A stretch of DNA of 64,000 nt, taken from NCBI GenBank assembly GCA_023053575.1, contig JAKZAP010000018.1, positions 2,790,001-2,854,000 of the forward strand. The letters run 5' to 3'. A model generated the notes under the pieces. That model saw only the letters and a list, made by a program, of their open reading frames with translations, did not search any database and was not told the origin of the DNA. Made by a program: the position numbers and the translations under genes. This document shows positions 10,239 to 20,283 of this stretch, piece by piece; the first letter of the stretch is position 1, and every line of letters starts with the position of its first letter. The stretch comes from Branchinecta lynchi. Lineage: Eukaryota > Arthropoda > Branchiopoda > Anostraca > Branchinectidae.

Positions 10239-12391
10239 AACAAGAGCTACGAGCTCATATGGCACTTGTTACGAGTAGGCACGGCTCGGTTATGTCAATG
10301 ATATATCTAGTGTTTGCTAGGTGTCTTCCCACCAAGTTTCATCTCGATCCCTCCACTCATAGCGTTTTCCAATATTTCCGGTTCTCCCCTCCAGCTCCCC
10401 CCAAAAGTCACCGGATCCGGTCCGGATTTTAAGTGGGTCGTCTGAGGCATAAGGTCTTTCCAAATATCAAGTTTCATCGAGATCCGGTCACCCGTTCAAA
10501 AGTTATAAATACCTCAAGATTCCGGATTCCCCCTCCCTCCACTCCCCCGACAGTGCCCGAATCGGCTCAGTCATGTCAATGATATATCTAGTGTTTGCTA
10601 GGTGTCTTCCCGCCAAGTTTCATCTCGATCCCTCCACTCATAGCGTTTCCCAAGATTTCCGGTTGCCCTCTCCAGCTCCCCCCAAAAGTCACCGGATCCG
10701 GTCCGGATTTTAAGTGGGTCGTCTGAGGCATGAGGCCTTTCCAAATATCAAGTTCCATCGAGATCCGATCACCCGTTGAAAAGTTATAAATACCTCAAGA
10801 TTCCCGATTCCCCCTCCCTCCACTCCCCCCACAGTGCCCAAATTGGCTCGGTTATGTCAATGATGTATCTAGTGTTTGCTAGGTGTCTTCCCACCAAGTT
10901 TCATCTCGATCCCTCCACTCACAGCGTTTCCCAAGATTTCCGGTTGCCCCCTCCAGCTCCCCCCAAAAGTCACCGGATCCGGTCCGGATTTTAAGTGGGT
11001 CGTCTGAGACATGAGGTCGTTCCAAGTATCAAGTTTCATCGAGATCCGGTCACCCGTTCAAAAGTTATAAATACCTCAAGATTCCGGATTCCCCCTCCCT
11101 CCACTCCCCCGACAGGGCCCGAGTCGGCTCGGTCATGTCAATTATGTATCTAGTGTTTGCTAGGTGTCTTCCCACCAAGTTTCATCTCGACCCCTCCACT
11201 CATAGCGTTTCCCAAGATTTCCGGTTGCCTCCTCCAGCTCCCCCCAAAAGTCACCGGATCCGGTCCGGTTTTTAAGTGGGTCGTCTGAGGCATGAGGTCT
11301 TTCCAAATATCAAGTTCCATCGAGATCCGATCACCCGTTCATAAGTTATAAATGCCTCAAGATTCCGGATTCCCCCTCCCTCCACTCCCCCCACAGTGCC
11401 CGAATCGGCTCGGTTATGTCAATGATGTATCTAGTGTTTGCTAGGTGCCTTCCCACCAAGTTTCATCTCGATCCCTCCACTCATAGCGTTTCCCAAGATT
11501 TCCGGTTGCCCCCTGCAGCTCCCCCCAAAAGTCACCGGATCCGGTCCAGATTTTAAGTGGGTCGTCTGAGGTACGAGATCTTTCCAAATATCAAGTTCCA
11601 TCGAGATCCGATCACCCGTTCAAAAGTTATAAATACCTCAGGATTCCGGATTCCCCCTCCCTCCACTCCCCCCACAGTACCCGAATCGGCTCGGTTATGT
11701 CAATGATGTATCTAGTGTTTGCTAGGTCTCTTCCCACCAAGTTTCATCTCGATCCCTCCACTCATAGCGGTTCCCAAGATTTCCGGTTGCCCCCCTCCAG
11801 CTCCCCCCAAAAGTCACCGGATCCGGTCCTTGATTTTAAGTGGGTCGTCTGAGGCATGAGGTCTTTCCAAATATCAAGTTCCATCGAGATCCGATCACCC
11901 GTTCAAAAGTTATAAATACCTCAAGATTCCGGATTCCCCCTCCCTCCACTCCCCCCACAGTGCCCAAATCGGCTCGGTTATGTCAATGATGTATCTAGTG
12001 TTTGCTAGGTGTCTTCCCACCAAGTTTCATCTCGATCCCTCCACTCATAGCGTTTCCCAAGATTTCCGGTTGCCCCCTCCAGCTCCCCCCAAAAGTCACC
12101 GGATCCGGTCCGGATTTTAAGTGGGTCGTCTGAGGCATGAGGTCGTTCCAAATATCAAGTTTCATCGAGATCCGATCACCCGTTCAAAAGTTAAAAATAC
12201 CTCAAGATTCCGGATTCCCCCTCCCTCCACTCCCCCCACGGTGCTCGGATCGGGGAAGTGACTATTTCCAACTTAATCATTTGGGTCCCTGATACGCCTG
12301 CCAAGTTTTATCGTCCTAGCTTATGTGGAAGTGCCCGAACTAGCAAAACGATCGCTATATGGCACTTGGCCGAAGGGCAAGTGCCATAAAA
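10239..12391 (+). mobile_element. Hairpin-ended 'GCACTTG' element with seven ~280-bp tandem units
   Basis: The left end is ACAAGAGCTACGAGCTCATA then TGGCACTTGT. Seven direct units of about 277-282 bp follow, beginning at about 10286, 10563, 10845, 11126, 11405, 11687 and 11967, each opening with GGCTCGGTTATGTCAATGAT. The right part holds CCAAGTTTTATCGTCCTAGC and TTATGTGGAAGTGCCCGAAC. The end is a perfect hairpin: TATGGCACTTG (12358-12368), a 9-base loop, CAAGTGCCATA (12378-12388), then A-rich sequence. High identity between units suggests recent array growth. There is no coding capacity. Terminal hairpin plus internal array is reminiscent of Helentron-associated elements; that is inference. 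Confidence 0.8.
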
Positions 12392-12792
12392 AAACGAATA
12401 TTTGTTCTCTCGCCAATCATTTACATACAATACAACTGTGCTTTAACATGGTCAAATTTTCATGAATTACACAAAAACAAAAATAGCAACATATTAAAAC
12501 GCTAAACTTAAAAATCAACACAAAAAAAGGAAAAGGATTTTACTTAAAACTTCGCGTTGAAAAAAAAAAACTCACAAAGGAGGGGACACAACTTTCTTTC
12601 ATACCACGCATGAATTGCCCATATAGGTTGGATCTTAGGAACTGGTTGTGCTGCCATTCTCTGTGGTCAGGAATTTGGGGAGGGGGAAGTATGTGACGAT
12701 GGGTGGGGGCCACCTTACGAACCACAGACCAAATATGAATAAGACGAAACGACCCCCCCCCCCCCCCCCTAATCCCAAAGCGAAGGGCTTAC
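12392..12792. other. Intron sequence; C-tract at 12755-12768
   Basis: This lies immediately downstream (minus strand) of the last TBC1D24-like exon found and starts its next intron. No further coding block or TLDc-like exon was found here. Confidence 0.4.
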
Positions 12793-13011
12793 CTCTCTCA
12801 CGGTTAAAGTCCGAGAGCTTTGCTGGACATTCTGCTGTGTCTGCGAGGTGGGCAGGGGGTCACTGGACATACTCCGTCCAAAATTCGGATGTGTGAGAGA
12901 CATAGAACGAGATTTCAGGTACATTTCAGTTTTTACGAAGGTTCGCTCGATGTCAGCGCCTTTGAGGCCGCGGATGGAATAAGCGGATCTGATCAGCTTC
13001 TCGGGGTTCCA
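12793..13011 (-). CDS. TBC1D24: TBC1D24-like gene, exon after the TBC domain (linker)
   Basis: On the minus strand this 219-bp exon (73 codons, phase 0 to 0) follows a strong acceptor (TTTTCTTTTCCAG) and ends at a GAGAGAG/GTAAGC donor. It starts WNPEKLIRSAYSIRGLKGAD, which matches the position just after the TBC domain in human TBC1D24, where the sequence reads SPEKLLEKAFAIR. It continues into a Ser/Thr/Gln-rich linker (SRSMSLTHPNFGRSMS). In this family a TLDc domain follows the linker. I found no TLDc exon between here and base 1, so the gene probably runs out of the window. The phase agrees with the exon at 19302-19460. Confidence 0.85.
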
Positions 13012-14160
13012 CTGGAAAAGAAAATGAAGTTGACTAAAGGAGTTGACTGATATGGTAAAAAATGCGGAGAAAAAAAGCAACACTGATTATTTTCCGGAAC
13101 CACAACATACCATACGATCAAGCCCTTGTGAAACTAAATCTATCACCACTAAAAGTGCGGCTAGAACACCTGATATTGTAGTTTGGTAATCTAATCTCCA
13201 CCGACGGAAACAGCCCCACCCAACAACCAACCCGGCAACAAAATAAATCGTCTGTGCCTTTTTTCACATCAACGTTTCACGCGAAGGTATTGTGTTTGTT
13301 TTAGTTGTTAGCACGTACACTGAAATTAGGTCTGCTATGATAGTTTCTGAATATACCTTTATATCTCTATCTCTCTCTTTCCCGAGGTGAATCTCGATTC
13401 CCAATAGACCCCCATATACTATTGTACTCTTGAACTCCTACACTGTCGGCTGCGGGTCTAGGACACGGGAAAACCAGCTTGTAGCCCCAAGGCAAGAGTT
13501 CTACGCAGCTTTCTGAAAAGTAATATCATATTCACCCACAATTATCATTTTGAGCCTCAAGGGTTTGGCTTATAAATGAGTGCAGCCACTGCTTTTTTCG
13601 CGAAAGAAAACTCGGTTGCAAGTGGGGCTAATAAGATGAGAACAACGGCCGGCCAAGATTTGTGGTGCGAGCCCTAGCTTCTTGTCTTCTAAGGCTGATG
13701 TTGTTTAGCGAATCAGTGGCTTCAGCGTCTGAAAGCTTCCCAAAAAAAGGCAAGCATGGCATTACGTTGGCGACAAGAGCCTAACAGATTTTTTACTTAG
13801 AAATCCCATTACTTTGGCCTACAGGGAAGATAGACTGTACATACATTTTTTTTAGATGAAATAATCGTCAGTACTAAATTCTGTTCTAACTATCCTTTAA
13901 TGTAGGCTATATTATTAAATTTATATATTTAGTTCCTGATTTTGGTTAATAATAATTCTTTGCAACAAGTTTTTGGTAGGTTAGAGTTTGGCAAGAGACC
14001 TGTATTTTTACTGGAATGCTAAAAAAAAGTAGGCTAGTGTAGTTGACACTTTACCGACAAAAATTACCGTCAACACAAAAAGAGGAACGATTTCCATACG
14101 TGCTTGTTTTCTAAGGCGTTAATCGGATTTTGACCGTACAGTACAAAACTGATTTTGGCA
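13012..14160. other. Intron sequence without recognised features
   Basis: I found no exon, RNA gene or shared repeat here. It belongs to the 6.3-kb intron between the exons at 12793 and 19302. Confidence 0.35.
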
Positions 14161-14163
14161 AGA

Positions 14164-14298
14164 CGATACACTTGCATGTTCCCCAAATGCCCATACTCCT
14201 TTCTTCCTCGATACACTTGCATGTTCCCCAAATGCCCATACTCCTTTCTTCCTCGATACACTTGCATGTTCCCCAAATGCCCATACTCCTTTCTGCCT
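14164..14298. repeat. Minisatellite, 45-bp unit in three copies
   Basis: Three near-identical 45-bp units begin GATACACTTGCATGTTCCCC and contain ATGCCCATACTCC. Because 45 is a multiple of three, all frames stay open and produce repeated-peptide ORFs on both strands at 14070-14477; these are artefacts. Confidence 0.85.
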
Positions 14299-14341
14299 CA
14301 AGGATTCTGCTTGCAAATGAATTGTTGAAGAACACTTCGCA

Positions 14342-14572
14342 CTATTTACTGTTTTTATCACAACCTTCAAAACTATTGGAATACTTTAAACTAGGCTGTG
14401 CTTTTAACAAACTATCCACGGCTTTGGCTGTTCTAAGCCTTCTCCCAGGCACATTGACTTCTAGCAAAAACTGGTAAAAATTCAGACAACCGGTCTTACG
14501 CATCAATAGCATGAGAAGCAAACACTCGTCGGTACCACAATGCGCATGGAAAATAGTTCGTGGCAAGAGCAA
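14342..14572 (-). pseudogene. Repeated coding remnant, possibly CARD-like (copy 1 of 3)
   Basis: The minus strand encodes CGTDECLLLMLLMRKTGCLN, FYQFLLEVNVPGRRL and SLLKAQPSLKYSNSF, then stops. Related DNA occurs at 37056-37297 (plus) and about 55400-55570 (plus), both with broken frames; shared blocks are CTTAAAACAGCCAAA and AAAGCACAGCCTAGTTT. The LLxLLxRxTGxxxFxxFL spacing recalls the central helices of CARD domains, but this is weak and I cannot confirm it. The three dispersed copies point to a mobile or duplicated sequence rather than an exon of the surrounding gene. Confidence 0.3.
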
Positions 14573-14829
14573 AGATTAGTGAGCTATCGTTAGCGGGCTT
14601 AGAATGTAACATATCAAATTTGGACCTCCGGGCTTAAGAATTCATGAATACAATTAAGTGATGTATTGGCGATATAGACACGACTACTTGACTCAAACTT
14701 AACTCGGGGAGCTAGCTGACATATCAAGGATGTACCATGAGTAGATATTGAGAGTAAGAAAAATTCTCGTTACGACCATTGCAGTTTCCGGGCACTTTCA
14801 GAGAATCCGAGTTTTGAGTTAGTAGAAAA

Positions 14830-16235
14830 ACAAGACCAAAGGTTTCGATGGGATCCCAAAAATTCAATATCTGATCCAGACAACTGGGTCTTGTCTTAGC
14901 CAGATCCAGTCTTCGCCAGACTCCTTGAACATTTTTATAATTAAAATTCAGAAACAGATTAAGGCCAAATAGCTAATCACCTGAGAAAACCAAGTTCGGA
15001 TTTGGATTCAGCATGTGTGTTTACCCCCATAAGTCATATCTGTATTGACGAAAACTTCCTGCCACTTCTGCCAATTTCCCGGTTCCGGCCGAACTCCAGA
15101 ACTACTTCCGGCGAAAAAAGAAAGCTCAAAGACGAAATCAGGGTATCCTCTTTCCCCAGTAATGAACATCTAATCAACTTCAAATAGAAATTTAGCTTAT
15201 AACAAATTTTCTGATTCCAGCCGGATTCCGGTCGAACTATATGTCCGGGTAAAATACGACTGTCCCTAAATCGCTTATCTAATCAACTAGAAATAAAACT
15301 TTGACTTCCAACAGTTTTCCGGTTTTGGCCAGATTCCGGACGAACTACATGTCCGGGTAGAAACTTGTTTTCACATAAGTGTTCAGCATGTCTTCTTGCC
15401 CTAAATCGAACATCTAATCAACTCTAAATAAAACTTTTAGTTTTGACAAACTTTCCGGTTTGGGCCGGATTCCGGTCGAAATACTTGTCCGTCGAGAAAA
15501 TAGTTTTCACCATCGTCTTCAGCATGTCTTCCCACCTCTAAATCGAACATTCAATCAACTTCAAATAAAACTTTTACTTTCAAAAAACTTTCCGGTTTGG
15601 GCCGGATTCCGGGCGAAATACTTGTCCGTCGAGAAAATAGTTTTCACCATCGTCTTCAGCATGTCTTCCTAACCCTAAATCGAACATCTAATCAATTTCA
15701 AATAAAACTTTTACTTTCAACAAACTTTCCGGTTTGGGCCGGATTCCGGGCGAAATACTTGTCCGTCGAGAAAATAATTTTCACCATCGTCTTCAGCATG
15801 TCTTCCTACCCCTAAATCGAACATCTAATCAACTTTAAATAAAACTTTTACTTTCAACAAACTTTCCGGTTTGGGCCGGATTCCGGGCGAACTACTTGTC
15901 CGATGACAAAATGGTTTTCACCATCGTGTTCAGCATGTCTTCTTACCCCATAATCGACTATCACATTAGCTGTTTCAAAATATTTTGTTTGTCCCTTAAT
16001 TTGAATCCCCTCCCCCACCCCTAAATGTAGAGCTACAAAGCCCATCTACGAACTTGACTGGTCCGACGACCCAAAGAACCCTCACACCAAGTTTCATCAA
16101 AATATCTCATTCCCTTCGAGAGTTATCGTGCTTACAGACGGACGGACAGACGGACGGACGGACGGACGGACGGACAGACGGACAACTTTTGCGATGTCAT
16201 AGGTATCCCTTCACTTACGTTTTGGGATCCCAAAA
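14830..16235 (+). mobile_element. 'GGGATCCC' element, copy 2 (well preserved)
   Basis: It begins ACAAGACCAAAGGTTTCGAT then GGGATCCC, and ends with the 16-bp palindrome TTTTGGGATCCCAAAA at 16220-16235. Inside are at least five units of about 137 bp, for example with their CCGGTTTGGGCCGGATTCC at about 15453, 15590, 15729 and 15866. They are followed by CCCCTCCCCCACCCCTAAAT, CCAAGTTTCATCAAAATATC, GAGAGTTATCGTGC, (GACG)n at 16137-16183 and GCGATGTCATAGGTATCCC. It is non-coding; small frames such as 15460-15815 are translated repeat units. Confidence 0.85.
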
Positions 16236-16242
16236 AGCAAAA

Positions 16243-16335
16243 GGTTTGTGTGCCGGGAGTAGGAATCGAACGCACGACCTCTTGACTACTATCCCGATAC
16301 TATGGCCGAAATACGGCCAAAGGCGAACTTTTACA
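16243..16335 (-). ncRNA. tRNA-like or SINE-head sequence
   Basis: On the minus strand the block reads GGCCATAGTATCGGGATAGT then AGTCAAGAGGTCGTGCG and TTCGATTCCTACTCCCGGCA. GTTCGATTCC is close to the pol III box B (GGTTCGANTCC), and TAGTATCGGGATAG lies about where box A would be. I cannot draw a full cloverleaf with a normal acceptor stem, so this is more likely a tRNA-derived SINE head or a decayed tRNA than a working tRNA gene. Confidence 0.35.
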
Positions 16336-17224
16336 GTGTATAAGGGACTAGGCCCTGCCAGCTAGCTTTGGGAACACTAAGGAGGGGGTTCGAGATAACA
16401 AAGAAGGGGGGTCCTGTCGATAATAAGTCCCTGTATCTTTATCTAAGCCACCCAGGTCGTTTGAAGGTCGAAAGTTACGTAGTCAAGTTTTCTGTGCCTT
16501 TAATGTGTGCATCATTATCGCACGAAAATAATACTTTAGGCCAAACAATACACTAAGGGCATGACGGTGCGCTTGCAAATGAATTCCTAGCTCCCTTATA
16601 GTGTGCACCACTCGAAAAGAAAATTGTTTTGGCAGAGTAGTTTCATGTTCAGTTACAGGTCCAGAACGGTATCGGCCCCTGTGGGGCAGTTACAAGTGAG
16701 GGGGATCTTGGAAACCTTTTGACAAACTTAGGATGGACAGATTTGGGCGGAACACGACGGACAGAACTATCATATGCTTCGAGGGATAGGAAGGGAGATC
16801 CGACTTTGACAGCGCGAACCTTAGTTGATGTACACGCTATATGCCCTTGCAAGTACCGTACGAGCTTACAGCTCTTGCTTTTTATGGTTAGGAGTTCAAT
16901 AATTTTCAGTTAATTATTTGATTCCTAAACAATTCTTAAAAAAAGATCAGAACTTTCAAAAAACGGAAATTTCTCGAATTTTGAACGCAATGGTGATCTG
17001 ACTGGCGAAAACATAATGAGTAAGAAACGTGCAGAATTCAAGCTGTCAATAACTCTTTCTATCAAACAGCACGTATACAAATTGCTAGAATGACGCACAC
17101 TATTTTTTCTGCGACATCTTAAAGAACTCTTAACGTTCTGAATACCAAATTTATAAGTTATGCGAAATCTGGGAGGGCTGTGAGTTTGCGATGAGAACCG
17201 TAAAAAGAGTTACTACTTAAAAGA
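16336..17224. other. Intron sequence without recognised features
   Basis: Short open frames exist but none has motif or splice support, and no dispersed repeat was matched. Confidence 0.3.
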
Positions 17225-18308
17225 ACAGCTGAAAACTCATTTGTACCGTCCAAGTTTCATCTATATCACCGCATTGGTTTCGTCTTGCCACGTATCACAC
17301 AATATCCGGATCTCCCACTCCAACTCCTCCCACCGTGTCCACGTGCGAATCGGACGTAAATACCAAATCTCGAGGAGTTTGGTTCTACTACCCATCGATT
17401 CACGCGAATAGGGCCTTTCCGGAAAACTTCCGGTACTCCTTCCAGTTCCTAACCAACGATGCCGGATCCGGATTAACCTCAATACAACATATCTAGAACC
17501 CTTGACCTTTGTAAGGTCCAAGTTTCATCCCGATCCCTCCATCGCTTGCCGTATGTTACAAAATCCCGGGCTTCCGTCTCAAAATCCTTTGGTCGAGTGT
17601 GATTCGAACACATAGGCTACATGTTAAAGCTAGGGCATTCGGTCTTACCTTGCCTTACCTTACCATTTTTTTACCTTTAGATTCGAACACATACATGTTA
17701 AAGCTAGGGCTTGCTGTTACCTTCGTCGGATGCCATTCGGACACATAAATGTCAATATTCCCCCACGGGAATTTCACATAAATCGGAGCACTTTCGGAAA
17801 AATTTCCGGTAACCCCTCCAATCCTTCCCATCTACGCCGGATCCGTCTCGGACCCAAATAACATGTTTCTTATTTTTGTACTATCCATGTTTCGTCCCAA
17901 TCCCTCCATTTGCCTGGTCCCTACGCATTCTACAACATTTCAACCTGGTCCCTACGCATTCTACAACATTTCCACCACCCTCCCTTCAACTCTCCCAAAC
18001 AAGATCGGATGCGGTTCGGACACTATGCGAAACTCTCGCGCATCTGCTCCTGCCACCAAATTGGAGTCCACGTCCTCAACTTCGGCGGATAATACAAAAC
18101 CGGATTCTCCCTTCCTCCGCACCCACCAGACGACACGATCTGGGAAATATGGTTTCGCTGGGCATCGGGTTAGGTCCTTCATATGCACGTTAAGTTCGAT
18201 CATCCTAGCTTACACGGAAGTACCCAAATGAGCAAAACAAGGACAGACAACCGACGAATCGACAGACATCACATTTGGCACTTGAGCCGAAGGCTGCAAC
18301 CGCAATAA
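17225..18308 (+). mobile_element. 'GCACTTG' element, diverged copy C
   Basis: It contains several diverged units with CCAAGTTTCAT(C/A), CGATCCCTCCAT, GCCGGATCCGG and TCCGGTA(A/C)(C/T)CC. The right end has ATCATCCTAGCTTACACGGA then AGTACCCAAATGAGCAAAAC, and a decayed hairpin TTTGGCACTTGAGCCGAAGG. The 122-codon plus-strand frame at 17863-18231 and its shadows are made of these units and are not a gene. Confidence 0.6.
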
Positions 18309-18374
18309 ACGACTGAGTGCAAAGACAATGGAACTCATTCATCCACTCACTAGGATGACGATTAGGAGATTTTT

Positions 18375-18545
18375 CAAGTTGCAGTGTTAAACGGATACGT
18401 TAGCTGAATTTTATTAGAGCGATGTTTCGGCTCTTCTTGGCAAGGGTCCTCTTCAGGCTCAACCTGGAAAGTGCAATTGTCACAAGTCGTTGTTATAAAA
18501 TTCCGCAGACGTAGGATATACGTTTAACACTGCAACTATGGTTCG
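18375..18545 (-). ncRNA. Hammerhead ribozyme (type I), minus strand, best-paired copy
   Basis: On the minus strand, GAGC is followed by CTGAAGA, the stem II hairpin GGACCCTTGCCAAGAAGAGC with C, GAA, ACAT, C, then GCTC (core at 18425-18455). GAGC and GCTC form proximal stem I, CUGANGA...GAA is the invariant core, A15.1 and U16.1 flank a tiny stem III, and the cleavage-site nucleotide H17 is C. Distal stem I may be completed by flanking AGCT blocks. Such type I motifs with minimal stem III are known from Penelope-like elements and retrozymes. Self-cleavage is inferred, not shown. Confidence 0.65.
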
Positions 18546-19301
18546 AAGTTAGATTGGGTTGAAGGAAGATTCTTCAATTTTCAGGATTTCGCTTATGGAT
18601 TTTCTTGTGTTTTGAAAAGTATATTATTATTATTTATTTGAATCCTTCAAAACTGAAGAGTAATGAATAAAAAGGAACAACAACATGTCAGTCAAACTCT
18701 CACACACTTACATACTAATAAACAGCTGACCGTTAAAGACAAATAAGCTTACAAAATATACAACGAAGTACATGGAAAAAAAACGAAGCTCAAAATAAAC
18801 AAACTAAGCAGGGGACTTTTTTGTGAGAAAAGGAAAAAGGTTGTGATGAAGAAGAATGTTGTCAGCCTTTTTATGAAAGTTCTGGATTTTGCCATTTAAA
18901 AGGCACTCAATTTGAGTATATTTGAGTATAGGCACTAAAATCAAAAGAAATAGCATGAAAAATAAAAATCCCGAAGAATTTTTATCTTGGTTAGTTTGTA
19001 AAGAGGTGGTGGTATGTGCTGTAGCTGTAGCGTAAGTGAGTAACTGACCCATTAGGTTTCCAATACACTTAAATGTTTATATATACCATTTTAGTACTAT
19101 CCTGGACGTTAAAATTCGAAACCAATTTACGATTACGAAAGGATTTTGGAAGATACATAAGGAATTTACATTACTTAAAGAGACAACTTCTCAAATTTTG
19201 TATATCTTTTTTCCTTAGGATATGGTAAATTCCATTTATATGTGATCCTGTAATATCAAGAACTGAATAAATTGATTGATCCCTCATGGGGAATTACTTA
19301 C
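18546..19301. other. Intron sequence; no gene seen
   Basis: AT-rich sequence with TATTATTATTATTTATTTG at about 18621. An 82-codon minus-strand frame at 18804-19052 lacks motifs and splice borders. Confidence 0.3.
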
Positions 19302-19460
19302 AGAAAGATCTTGGCAGAACTTCCTCAGGGATGAATCCATATTTTCAGCTTTCACAGGGGAGCTGTTCGATCGATCCTTCTGAAACTGGTTAAGAATTGC
19401 GAACCATACGCGATACAAAGCTTTGCGGCCTTCGCATAGGAAATTATCAAGTACACGGAC
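19302..19460 (-). CDS. TBC1D24: TBC1D24-like gene, exon with the C-terminal part of the TBC domain
   Basis: The 159-bp exon (53 codons, phase 0 to 0) follows a TTTCTTTTTCAG acceptor and ends TCT/GTAAGT. It encodes VRVLDNFLCEGRKALYRVWF then AILNQFQK. This is the classic TBC C-terminal motif, seen in human TBC1D24 as RVFDVFLVEGYKVLYRVAL followed by AILKFF. The preceding exon ends LPFPIL, so the junction LPFPIL/VRVLD reproduces the human LPLCYFARVFD. TBC1D24/Skywalker acts on synaptic-vesicle and endosomal trafficking through Arf6/Rab35; that role is family knowledge only. Confidence 0.9.
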
Positions 19461-20283
19461 CTGAAAAAGAAAGGACACATTAAACGATATCTGTGCAAGG
19501 TAGGTGGCTCTGTTTGACGCTTAGCAACAGTCCCAGAGGCTATCCCAGTTTAGCTTGCTTGTGCCTGTTTCACGCACAGGATGTGCTTTTTTTTTTTTAA
19601 ATGCCGCGTATCATCTTTTCCGTTCTTCCTGTCCAATATGATTTGGCCAGGTGACTACGCTTCCACTTCCCTCGGTGACGCCGACGGTCCTAACATCTGA
19701 TATTTCAAAAAAAAATTTCAATTACCCTTTTTTTTCACCTAAGATGAACAATTATATAATGTACTTGTTACAGCTCACTTTCCTCTATCCCTACATTTAA
19801 TTATCTTTTTTTTAATATTCTTTCTATTCCCTCTTTTAACCCTTATTTCTCATTTTACCATTTCAACACATATTTAAAACCTTTTCTTTGTTTTCCTTCC
19901 TTAATATCTCCTTTCCTTAAAATTTTCATTCTTTTAAAACTTAATATTTACAAAAATACTATCCCTCTTTATTTTTTTTGCAACCAAACCAAAAAGGGGG
20001 TTTTGTCCTGGAGACAAAAACAACACAAAAGGGATCACAGGATCACATATAGGATGTGCTTGTAGTATCACTATTGACTCTCATAAGTTTGTTAAACGTG
20101 GCTGCCATGCAACTGAAATACGATAAAGAGACCTTAATTGGACTGTTTTCGCCTCAGTTTACTGTAGCGCCATCTACCTTTTCGAAAATAGTAGCATTAA
20201 ATTTAATCGTAGTATGTGTTTGTTATTTATAATTTGTAGGTAACTGAATTTAGTCATGCTATGATAATTTCTATAAATATACC
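19461..20283. other. Intron sequence with an AT-rich pyrimidine stretch
   Basis: Bases 19730-19980 are T/C-rich low complexity. CAACCAAACCAAAAAGGGGG and TCCTGGAGACAAAAACAACA at 19980-20030 look like the 3' end of a short repeat, but I have no second copy here to confirm it. Confidence 0.3.

Noticed and set aside
1..12792. TLDc-domain exons completing the TBC1D24-like gene
   Set aside because: I searched the minus strand for the expected motifs with splice borders and found none; the gene most likely continues left of the window.
12648..13050. Plus-strand frames over the exon at 12793-13011
   Set aside because: They are antisense shadows of the TBC1D24-like exon; the minus strand has the splice sites and the homology.
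14070..14477. Open frames on both strands with repeated 15-residue peptides
   Set aside because: They are produced by three 45-bp minisatellite units, a multiple of three.
15460..15815. Small ORFs repeating GRIPGEILVRRENSFHHRLQ-like peptides
   Set aside because: They are the translated ~137-bp units of the GGGATCCC element and occur in most of its copies, with stops between units.
17863..18231. 122-codon plus-strand open frame with several overlapping frames
   Set aside because: It lies inside a diverged GCACTTG element whose units recur at 10-12 kb and 40-41 kb; no conserved reading frame among copies.
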